Below, piece after piece: positions 1 through 5,311 of a DNA stretch of 18,806 nucleotides; positions within the stretch are counted from its first letter, which is position 1; every line of letters begins with the position of its first letter. Position numbers and translations under genes: made by a program. This DNA comes from an uncultured bacterium (lineage in GTDB: Bacteria > Pseudomonadota > Gammaproteobacteria > Burkholderiales > Burkholderiaceae_F). Location of the stretch: the NCBI GenBank assembly GCA_905215795.1, contig CAJMRV010000013.1:1-18806 (forward strand), read 5' to 3'. The notes under the pieces are model-generated. The model had not been told where the DNA came from, made no database searches, and saw only the letters and a program-made list of their open reading frames with translations.

Positions 1-1
1 C

Positions 2-1147
2 GACTTCGCCGAACTCGGCGTGGCCGCCCACTGGCGCTACAAGGAGGCGGGCAACTCGCTCGGTGCCTCGAGCGCCGAGGAGCAGCGCGTCACCTGGCTC
101 CGCCAGCTCCTCGCCTGGAGCGACGACGTGCGTCCCGAGGGCTCCGAAGGGCGCATCGCCGACGACCACGTCTACACGCTCACCCCGCAGGGACGCGTCG
201 TCGAGCTGCCCACCGGCTCGACCCCGGTGGACTTCGCCTACATGGTCCACACCCAGCTCGGCCACCGCACCAAGGGCGCCAAGGTCGACGGGATGATGGT
301 CCCGCTCAACACTCCGCTCAAGACCGGCCAGACCGTCGAGATCATCGCCGCCAAGGTCGGCCAGCCCTCGCGCGACTGGCTCATGCCCGAACTCGGCTAC
401 ACGGCCAGCCCGCGCACGAGGAACAAGGTGCGCCAGTGGTTCAACGCCCAGCAGATCCAGGAGCAGATCGCCCAGGGCCGCGAGCGCCTCGACAAGGAGC
501 TCGCACGCCTCGGCAAGACCGCCGTCAAGCTCGAGGAGCTCGCCAAGCGCCTCGGCTACGACAAGGTCGACGACCTCGCCATCGCCTACGCCAAGGACGA
601 GGTGTCGGTCAACGCGCTCTCCGCGGCGGTCATGCCGCCCAAGGAGGAGGAACCCTCGCCCGAGGAGGCCGTCCCCGTCCGCGAATCCCGTCAGACGGGC
701 TCGCACGGCGACATCCTCGTGGTGGGCGTGGATTCGCTCCTGACGCAGCTCGCCGGGTGCTGCCACCCCGTGCCGCCCGACGACATCTCGGGCTACGTCA
801 CGCGCGGGCGCGGCGTCTCGATCCACCGCTCGGACTGCCCGAACCTGAGGAAGCTCTCCTCGGAGGAGCCCGAACGCCTGATCGCCGTGAGCTGGGGCAA
901 GCTCGATGCAGAGAGCCTCTTCCCGGTGGGCGTGCTCATCATCGCCACCGAACGCCCGGGCCTCCTGAAGGACGTCTCCGAGGTGTTCCTGCGTGAGAAG
1001 CAGAACGTCACCGGCATGAGCTCGCAGCGCATCCGCGGCGACATGCGCCTGAAGTTCACGATCGAGATCCGCGACCTCGAGGGCCTCAAGCGCTCCCTGA
1101 AGGGCATCCGGGACCTCCCCGGCGTGCTCGCCGCACGACGCTGCTGA
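2..1147 (+). CDS. relA: GTP pyrophosphokinase RelA, C-terminal part (5' end outside window)
   Basis: The reading frame is open from the first full codon at position 2, so the N-terminal hydrolase and synthetase domains lie before the window; about 381 of some 740 residues are visible. The visible start (ELGVAAHWRYKEAG) is the end of the synthetase region. A TGS domain follows (VYTLTPQGRVVELPTGSTP, around visible residues 56-115), then PSRDWLMPELGY and a helical stretch. Next is the zinc-finger/RIS region with a conserved Cys pair (GCCHPVPPDDISGYVTRG, near residue 250), and a C-terminal ACT domain (RPGLLKDVSEVF). The PSRDW.NP.LGY context and the CCxPxP motif fit RelA better than SpoT. RelA makes (p)ppGpp on ribosomes stalled with uncharged tRNA. 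A strong terminator follows, separating it from tRNA-Val. Confidence 0.95.
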   Translation, partial: DFAELGVAAHWRYKEAGNSLGASSAEEQRVTWLRQLLAWSDDVRPEGSEGRIADDHVYTLTPQGRVVELPTGSTPVDFAYMVHTQLGHRTKGAKVDGMMVPLNTPLKTGQTVEIIAAKVGQPSRDWLMPELGYTASPRTRNKVRQWFNAQQIQEQIAQGRERLDKELARLGKTAVKLEELAKRLGYDKVDDLAIAYAKDEVSVNALSAAVMPPKEEEPSPEEAVPVRESRQTGSHGDILVVGVDSLLTQLAGCCHPVPPDDISGYVTRGRGVSIHRSDCPNLRKLSSEEPERLIAVSWGKLDAESLFPVGVLIIATERPGLLKDVSEVFLREKQNVTGMSSQRIRGDMRLKFTIEIRDLEGLKRSLKGIRDLPGVLAARRC

Positions 1148-1198
1148 CGCGGGCGGGGTCCGGGAGACCGGAAAGCGACGAAAAAATACCAAAAACAC

Positions 1199-1230
1199 GG
1201 GATTCGCATGATTTCATGCGGATCCCTTTT
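1199..1230 (+). terminator. Rho-independent terminator of relA
   Basis: A 12-bp stem pairs GGGATTCGCATG (1199-1210) with CATGCGGATCCC (1215-1226). It has one G-T pair and a 4-nt loop (ATTT), and is followed by TTTT. It lies 52 nt after the relA stop. Confidence 0.85.
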
Positions 1231-1300
1231 ATATCAGGGATTTAGGTGCGTTTTCGGGGGTGTTCCGGCCCGTTTCGGACGGAAATTTTTCCGAGGGGGC

Positions 1301-1328
1301 TTGCAATTTCGAAAAAGTCGGGCATAAT
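1301..1328 (+). promoter_or_regulatory. Sigma-70 promoter of tRNA-Val (and probably the thrS operon)
   Basis: A -35 box TTGCAA (1301-1306), a 16-nt spacer and a -10 box CATAAT (1323-1328) end 20 nt before the tRNA. The promoter of tRNA-Pro further on has the same -35 hexamer and spacer length. There is no terminator between this tRNA and the thrS leader, so the promoter probably also feeds thrS. Confidence 0.75.
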
Positions 1329-1348
1329 ACGCATTCTCTTACAGAGAT

Positions 1349-1425
1349 AGGCACGTAGCTCAGTTGGTTAGAGCATCACCTTGACATGGTGGGGGTCGTT
1401 GGTTCGAATCCAATCGTGCCTACCA
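1349..1425 (+). tRNA. tRNA-Val (anticodon GAC)
   Basis: A complete 77-nt cloverleaf with encoded CCA. The acceptor arms are AGGCACG (1349-1355) and CGTGCCT (1415-1421), followed by discriminator A and CCA at 1423-1425. The D arm is GCTC/GAGC. The anticodon stem TCACC/GGTGG closes with a G-T pair, and the loop TTGACAT puts GAC at 1383-1385. The T loop is TTCGAAT. It reads GUC/GUU valine codons. Its 3' end is only 26 nt from the ATG of the thrS leader peptide, and no terminator lies between them. Confidence 0.97.
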
Positions 1426-1451
1426 AAATTCATATTAAGGAAATGTTGGCA

Positions 1452-1496
1452 ATGCGCTTCAATACCAAGTCCCGCACTACAACACCCTCAATGTAA
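1452..1496 (+). CDS. Putative threonine-rich leader peptide of thrS (14 aa, MRFNTKSRTTTPSM)
   Basis: An open frame of 14 codons and TAA. Four of the 14 codons are Thr: ACC, then ACT ACA ACA in a row. Shine-Dalgarno AAGGA (1437-1441) lies 10 nt before the ATG at 1452. An in-frame ATG at 1443 would add MLA but sits only 1 nt from that SD, so 1452 is preferred. ACT and ACA are scarce in the neighbouring GC-rich genes, which mostly use ACC and ACG, so these codons should be sensitive to charged tRNA-Thr. A hairpin overlaps the end of the frame and an intrinsic terminator starts 46 nt after the stop, ahead of threonyl-tRNA synthetase. This is the logic of his/phe-type leader peptides: stalling at Thr codons would favour readthrough into thrS. 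Expression is inferred; the frame is directly visible. Confidence 0.72.
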   Translation: MRFNTKSRTTTPSM

Positions 1497-1517
1497 CTGA
1501 GGGCGTGGGCGAAGCGT
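1454..1517 (+). promoter_or_regulatory. Leader hairpin enclosing the Thr codons (attenuator 1:2 stem)
   Basis: GCGCTTC (1454-1460) can pair with GAAGCGT (1511-1517), and CCCTCA (1485-1490) pairs exactly with TGAGGG (1498-1503) over a 7-nt loop. Short matches lie between (GTCC 1469-1472 with GGGC 1507-1510, including a G-U). The stop codon lies in the apical loop. A ribosome on the Thr codons would melt this stem and free 1498-1517. Part of that segment (GTG, CGA and GC within 1505-1515) can imperfectly pair with the 3' arm of the terminator downstream. Confidence 0.55.
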
Positions 1518-1541
1518 TGTCAATAGATTTCCAGACGATAG

Positions 1542-1571
1542 AAGTGCGAGCTCATGCTCGCACTTTTTTTT
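1542..1571 (+). terminator. Intrinsic terminator / attenuator in the thrS leader
   Basis: A perfect 9-bp stem AGTGCGAGC (1543-1551) / GCTCGCACT (1556-1564) with a 4-nt loop TCAT is followed by an unbroken T run to 1571. It ends 28 nt before the thrS start, so it must be read through for thrS to be made. It is also the only terminator for tRNA-Val. It is framed by a second inverted repeat, TTCCAGAC (1529-1536) and GTCTGGAA (1573-1580). Confidence 0.88.
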
Positions 1572-1599
1572 GGTCTGGAATTTTTAAAAGGATAGTCAA

Positions 1600-3519
1600 A
1601 TGGTTGCAGTAACTCTTCCCGACGGCTCCAAGAGAGAATACCCCGCAGCGGTGAGCTGCGCTGACATCGCCGCCTCGATCGGCGCGGGCCTGGCCAAGGC
1701 CGCGCTCGCCGCCCGCATCGACGGCAAGCTCGTGGACCTTTCCCACGTCGTCGACCACGACGCCGCCGTGAGCATCATCACCGGCAAGGACCCCGAGGGT
1801 CTCGACCTGATCCGCCACTCCACGGCCCACCTGATGGCCCAGGCGGTCAAGGAACTCTATCCCGAGGCCCAGGTCACGATCGGGCCGGCCATTGAAAACG
1901 GCTTCTACTACGACTTCAGCTACACGCGTCCGTTCACGCCCGAGGACCTCGAGAAGATCGAGGCCCGCATGGACGAGATCGTCAAGCGCGACCTTCCGGT
2001 CGTCCGCGAGGAGATGCCCCGCGACGAGGCCGTCGAGTTCTTCAAGAACATGGGCGAGCACTACAAGGCCGAGATCATCTCTGAAATCCCGCAGGGCGAG
2101 GTCATCTCGCTCTACCGCCAGGGCGACTTCGTCGACCTGTGCCGCGGCCCCCACGTCCCCCGCACGGGCGTGCTCAAGGTCCACAAGCTCATGAAGGTCG
2201 CCGGCGCCTACTGGCGCGGCAACTCCAACAACGAGATGCTCCAGCGCATCTACGGCACCGCCTGGGCCAGCAAGGACGACCAGGCCAAGTACCTGCACAT
2301 GCTCGAGGAAGCCGAGAAGCGCGACCACCGCCGCCTCGGCAAGGACCTCGACCTCTTCCACCTCCAGGACGAGGCCCCCGGCATGATCTTCTGGCACGCC
2401 AAGGGCTGGGCCCTCTGGCAGGTCGTCGAGCAGTACATGCGCAAGATCTACCGCGACAACGGCTACGACGAAGTCAAGGCCCCGCAGCTCCTGGACCGCT
2501 CCCTCTGGGAACGCTCCGGCCACTGGGCCAAGTACCGTGAAAACATGTTCACGACCGAGTCCGAGAACCGCTACTACGCCCTCAAGCCGATGAACTGCCC
2601 GGGCCACATCCAGCTGTTCAACGCCGCCCTGAGGAGCTACCGCGAACTGCCGCTGCGCTTCGGCGAGTTCGGCCAGTGCCACCGCAACGAACCCTCTGGT
2701 TCGCTCCACGGCATGATGCGCGTTCGCGGCTTCACCCAGGACGACGGCCACATCTTCTGCACCGAGGACCAGATCCTCGAGGAATGCGAGAACTACACGC
2801 GCCTCGTCGTCGACGTCTACAAGACGTTCGGCTTCACCGACGTCGCCTTCAAGGTCGCCACGCGCCCTGAAATGCGCATCGGCGAGGACGCCGCCTGGGA
2901 CAAGGCCGAAGCCGCCCTGATGAAGAGCCTCGACGACCTCGGCATCAAGTACGAGATCCTCGTGGGCGAGGGCGCCTTCTACGGTCCGAAGATCGAGTAC
3001 CACCTCAAGGACTGCCTGGGCCGTTCCTGGCAGTGCGGCACGATCCAGGTCGACTTCCAGATGCCGGGCCGCCTCGGCGCCGAGTACGTCGCCGAAGACA
3101 ACACCCGCCGCGTCCCCGTGATGCTCCACCGCGCCATCCTCGGTTCGCTCGAACGCTGGATCGGCATGCTCATCGAAGAGTACGCCGGCGCCTTCCCGAC
3201 CTGGCTCGCCCCGGTCCAGGTGGCCGTCGCCAACATCACCGACGACCAGCAGGAATATGCCAAGGGCCTCGTTGAAAAGCTCCACAAGGCCGGCATCCGA
3301 GTCCAAAGTGATTTGCGCAGCGAGAAAATTAGTTATAAAATTCGAGAGCTTAGTCTCCAAAAGCTGCCCTACATTTTGGTCGTGGGCGGCAAGGAGAAAG
3401 AAGAAGGTACGGTCACCGTCCGCGCCCGCGGCGGCAAGAATCTGGGCACCATGAAGTTCGAAGACTTCCTCGCCAAGATCAAGACCGAGTCGGAACAGCG
3501 TCTTCCCTACGAAGCCTGA
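1600..3519 (+). CDS. thrS: Threonyl-tRNA synthetase ThrS
   Basis: A full-length class II synthetase of 639 aa (E. coli 642). It charges tRNA-Thr in the cytosol. The domains run TGS (about 1-62), an editing domain with HSTAH (H73, H77) and DLCRGPH (C181, H185), a catalytic core, and an anticodon-binding domain from about 535. The core zinc ligands are visible: C333 in MNCPGH, H384 in DDGH and H510 in VMLHRA. The ATG at 1600 has SD AAAAGGA (1586-1592) 7 nt upstream. Transcription must pass the attenuator at 1542-1571, so supply is probably tuned by threonyl-tRNA. Codons 567-595 are unusually AT-rich and not codon-optimised compared with the rest of the gene; a likely promoter for infC sits there. 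infC follows after 35 nt. Confidence 0.98.
   Translation: MVAVTLPDGSKREYPAAVSCADIAASIGAGLAKAALAARIDGKLVDLSHVVDHDAAVSIITGKDPEGLDLIRHSTAHLMAQAVKELYPEAQVTIGPAIENGFYYDFSYTRPFTPEDLEKIEARMDEIVKRDLPVVREEMPRDEAVEFFKNMGEHYKAEIISEIPQGEVISLYRQGDFVDLCRGPHVPRTGVLKVHKLMKVAGAYWRGNSNNEMLQRIYGTAWASKDDQAKYLHMLEEAEKRDHRRLGKDLDLFHLQDEAPGMIFWHAKGWALWQVVEQYMRKIYRDNGYDEVKAPQLLDRSLWERSGHWAKYRENMFTTESENRYYALKPMNCPGHIQLFNAALRSYRELPLRFGEFGQCHRNEPSGSLHGMMRVRGFTQDDGHIFCTEDQILEECENYTRLVVDVYKTFGFTDVAFKVATRPEMRIGEDAAWDKAEAALMKSLDDLGIKYEILVGEGAFYGPKIEYHLKDCLGRSWQCGTIQVDFQMPGRLGAEYVAEDNTRRVPVMLHRAILGSLERWIGMLIEEYAGAFPTWLAPVQVAVANITDDQQEYAKGLVEKLHKAGIRVQSDLRSEKISYKIRELSLQKLPYILVVGGKEKEEGTVTVRARGGKNLGTMKFEDFLAKIKTESEQRLPYEA
3312..3339 (+). 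promoter_or_regulatory. Possible internal promoter for infC within the thrS 3' end
   Basis: TTTGCG (3312-3317), a 16-nt spacer and TATAAA (3334-3339) lie in a short AT-rich patch inside otherwise GC-rich thrS. An alternative register is TTGCGC with 15 nt. In E. coli infC also has promoters inside thrS, so the position is sensible. The call is based on box matches and local composition only. Confidence 0.45.
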
Positions 3520-3554
3520 GCCGCATTTCTTGAATTTTTATAAGGAGTATTGTC

Positions 3555-4076
3555 ATAGCACAAGATCGCAAGCACCGGATCAACAACGAGATCCGAGTTC
3601 CTGAAGTCCGAGTCACTGGCGTCGACGGCGTCCAGATCGGTATCGTCCGCACCGCGGAAGCTTTACGCATGGCCGAAGACGAGGGCGTCGACCTCGTCGA
3701 AGTCGCCCCCAACGCCAAGCCGCCCGTCTGTCGTCTGATGGACTACGGCAAGTTCCGCTATCAGGAACAGAAGAAGGCCCAGGAAGCCAAGGCCAAGCAG
3801 AAGGTCATTCAGGTCAAGGAGGTCAAGTTCCGTCCGGCCACGGACGAGAACGACTTCCAGACGAAGCTTCGCAATCTCGTGCGATTCCTGAACGACGGGA
3901 ACAAGACCAAGGTCACGGTCCGCTTCCGCGGCCGTGAAATGGCCCACCAGCAGTTCGGGATGCAGATCATGGACCGCATCAAGGCCGAGACCGAGGAATT
4001 TGCTCAGGTCGAGCACAATCCCAAGCTCGAAGGCCGCCAGATGATCATGGTCCTGGCTCCGAAAAAGAAGAAGTAA
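3555..4076 (+). CDS. infC: Translation initiation factor IF-3, non-AUG start
   Basis: IF-3 binds the 30S subunit, prevents premature 50S joining and checks the start codon. The family-conserved N-terminus HRINNEIRVPEVRVTG is encoded upstream of the first in-frame ATG (3669), and that frame has no ATG, GTG or TTG before it. A strong SD AAGGAG (3542-3547) is 7 nt from an ATA at 3555; ATT at 3549 is only 1 nt from the SD. Start AUA gives 173 aa, a normal length. Non-AUG starts let IF-3 repress its own mRNA (AUU in E. coli), so autoregulation is expected. The N domain spans about 1-75 and the C domain about 85-173 (KVTVRFRGREM, QMIMVLAPKKKK). The protein identity is certain; the exact start codon is inferred from spacing. 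Confidence 0.93.
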   Translation: MAQDRKHRINNEIRVPEVRVTGVDGVQIGIVRTAEALRMAEDEGVDLVEVAPNAKPPVCRLMDYGKFRYQEQKKAQEAKAKQKVIQVKEVKFRPATDENDFQTKLRNLVRFLNDGNKTKVTVRFRGREMAHQQFGMQIMDRIKAETEEFAQVEHNPKLEGRQMIMVLAPKKKK

Positions 4077-4121
4077 ATCTCGACACGGGATTCCGTTTTG
4101 AGGTAAACTCTCAGCTTTCAT

Positions 4122-4159
4122 CGATCTCGTCTCCGGCTCCGGGGGCGAGATCGGTTTTT
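4122..4159 (+). terminator. Terminator-like hairpin between infC and rpmI
   Basis: CGATCTCG (4122-4129) pairs exactly with CGAGATCG (4146-4153) around a GC-rich inner segment, followed by G and five T. It could partly terminate infC mRNA or act as an attenuator in front of the ribosomal protein genes. Confidence 0.6.
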
Positions 4160-4194
4160 CAAAGAAGTGGATCCGTGGCTCAAGAAAGATTCCC

Positions 4195-4223
4195 TTGTGA
4201 TGAGGGAGCGCCCGTGTTCACAA
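4195..4223 (+). promoter_or_regulatory. Hairpin just upstream of the rpmI ribosome binding site (possible L20 operator)
   Basis: TTGTGA (4195-4200) and TCACAA (4218-4223) are inverted repeats with a small inner stem GGG/CCC. They end about 8 nt before the rpmI SD (AGAGG). In E. coli L20 represses rpmI-rplT translation by binding RNA just before rpmI; this hairpin is in the right place, but L20 recognition features were not verified. Confidence 0.35.
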
Positions 4224-4243
4224 ATAATTAGAGGTAACGGCAA

Positions 4244-4441
4244 ATGCCGAAGATGAAAACCAAACGCGCCGCTGCGAAGCGTTTCAAGCCTCGTGCCAGC
4301 GGCTCCATCAAGCGTGCTCACGCTACGAAGCGTCATATTCTCACCAAGCGCACCACGAAGAACAAGCGCCAGCTCCGCGGCATGGTCAACATCCATGACG
4401 CCGACATGGCTTCCGTTCGCCGTATGCTGCCTTACGCCTAA
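4244..4441 (+). CDS. rpmI: 50S ribosomal protein bL35
   Basis: 65 aa and very basic, starting MPKMKTKRAAAKRFK and containing the family core KRAHATKRHILTKRT and a C-terminal ADMASVRRMLPY. This is the full normal length. It is part of the 50S subunit. The ATG follows SD AGAGG. It is directly followed by rplT (16-nt gap), as in nearly all bacteria, and both are expected to be regulated together by L20. Confidence 0.98.
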   Translation: MPKMKTKRAAAKRFKPRASGSIKRAHATKRHILTKRTTKNKRQLRGMVNIHDADMASVRRMLPYA

Positions 4442-4457
4442 TAAAGGAGATTAAAAG

Positions 4458-4808
4458 ATGCCTCGAGTTAAGCGTGGTGTGACGGCCCGTGCCCGTCATA
4501 AGAAAGTTTTTGCTCTTTCCAAGGGCTTCTCCCTGCGTCGCAACAACGTCTACCGCGTTGCCAAGCAGGCCGTGATGCGTGCCGGTCAGTATGCCTATCG
4601 TGACCGCCGCAACAAGAAGCGCGTGTTCCGCCGTCTCTGGATCGCCCGTATCAACGCCGGTACGCGCGCCAACGGCATGACCTACTCCGTGTTCATGAAC
4701 GGTCTCCGCAAGGCGGGTATCGCTCTTGACCGCAAGGTCCTCGCCGACATGGCCATTTTCGACAAGGAAGGCTTCGCCGCTCTGGTCGCTCAGATCAAGA
4801 ACGCCTAA
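4458..4808 (+). CDS. rplT: 50S ribosomal protein bL20
   Basis: 116 aa, the usual length (118 in E. coli). It starts MPRVKRGVTARARHKKVF and carries the hallmark AGQYAYRDRRNKKRVFRRLW. It binds 23S rRNA early in 50S assembly and, in many bacteria, represses its own operon. SD AAAGGAG lies 8 nt upstream of the ATG. It is the last gene before a strong terminator (4894-4931). Confidence 0.98.
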   Translation: MPRVKRGVTARARHKKVFALSKGFSLRRNNVYRVAKQAVMRAGQYAYRDRRNKKRVFRRLWIARINAGTRANGMTYSVFMNGLRKAGIALDRKVLADMAIFDKEGFAALVAQIKNA

Positions 4809-4893
4809 GCAGTCTCTTGGAGTCGGGCATCACGCCGCTCCGCCCCTGAAGGGGTCCCCCCGAAGTGACGGAGGAGCGTGAAGACGCGATTCG

Positions 4894-4931
4894 AAATAGA
4901 CCCGGTGCTCATGCCCCGGGTCTATTTTTTT
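4894..4931 (+). terminator. Rho-independent terminator after rplT
   Basis: A perfect 12-bp stem AAATAGACCCGG (4894-4905) / CCGGGTCTATTT (4916-4927) with a 10-nt loop runs into seven T. It ends the thrS-infC-rpmI-rplT transcript, so pheS needs its own promoter or readthrough. Confidence 0.9.
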
Positions 4932-4972
4932 ACCCTTTTTCGCGATAAAGCGGTCCGAAAGGCAAAAAAGGT

Positions 4973-4978
4973 TATAAA
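4973..4978 (+). promoter_or_regulatory. Possible -10 box of a pheS promoter
   Basis: TATAAA lies in a short AT-rich stretch (about 4961-4992) right after the rplT terminator and before the GC-rich leader. No good -35 box is visible at 16-18 nt upstream, so this is weak. Confidence 0.35.
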
Positions 4979-4984
4979 ATCAAG

Positions 4985-5277
4985 TATTAAGTTTCGTCCC
5001 GGGGTGCCGGCGACGGATTCGGAAAGCTCCCGGCGGGGCCCCTCTTCGGGCCCGGGGACCGGAACCTTTCCAAATCGGTTTCGCTTCCGGGCGGGGCTCC
5101 GTCACGACGGACCCCCACCGCCCGGTCGCGCGCACCGCGTCCGGGGCGGGCGCATGAAAGCGCCGCCCCGATTCCACGCACCCGGTTGCGCGCCGAGTCC
5201 GGGGCGCCTCCCTCAAGCAGGGGGACGGCCCCGGCAATGAAGAAAGCCTATGGCCCCAACACCACAGGCCTTTTTTT
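4985..5277 (+). promoter_or_regulatory. Long structured GC-rich leader of pheS
   Basis: About 290 nt without a convincing protein gene. Tandem hairpins are visible: GGGCCC/GGGCCC (5036-5041 with 5048-5053), an arm pair CCGGGCGG/CCGCCCGG (5088-5095 with 5118-5125) enclosing TCCGT/ACGGA, and GGGGCG plus GCGC with matching arms (5143-5169). Two imperfect copies of CCCGGTyGCGCGC followed by GTCCGGGGCG start at 5121 and 5181. The segment ends in a terminator-like hairpin just before pheS. It may be an attenuated 5' leader or contain a small RNA. No phenylalanine-rich leader peptide like E. coli pheM was found. Confidence 0.5.
5243..5277 (+). terminator. Terminator-like hairpin upstream of pheS (possible attenuator)
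   Basis: GCCT (5246-5249) and TGG (5251-5253) pair with CCA (5262-5264) and AGGC (5266-5269) across one A-C mismatch, with an 8-nt loop, followed by C and seven T. It ends 34 nt before the pheS start. The stem is moderate, but the T run is clear. Confidence 0.65.
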
Positions 5278-5311
5278 ATCAACGATTACGCACTGTTGGA
5301 TGGAGAACGGT

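Noticed and set aside
1485..1503. 7-nt loop ATGTAAC in the thrS leader as a tRNA-Thr anticodon mimic (E. coli-type operator)
   Set aside because: In tRNA register the triplet at positions 34-36 is GUA (tyrosine), not a Thr anticodon. The stop codon of the leader frame explains the loop better.
1552..3360. 602-codon open frame antisense to thrS
   Set aside because: It mirrors the GC-rich third positions of thrS, has no recognisable domain, and starts in the attenuator. The plus-strand gene is certain.
4878..5240. Plus-strand frame with YFFTLF that could recall a pheM-like Phe leader peptide
   Set aside because: The Phe codons are the T run of the rplT terminator. The frame runs on for 120 codons through GC-rich hairpins and has no SD, so it is not a short leader.
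5186..5311. Upstream extension of PheS by 42 residues
   Set aside because: It would include the terminator-like hairpin and GC-rich leader. The family N-terminus and SD both fit ATG 5312.
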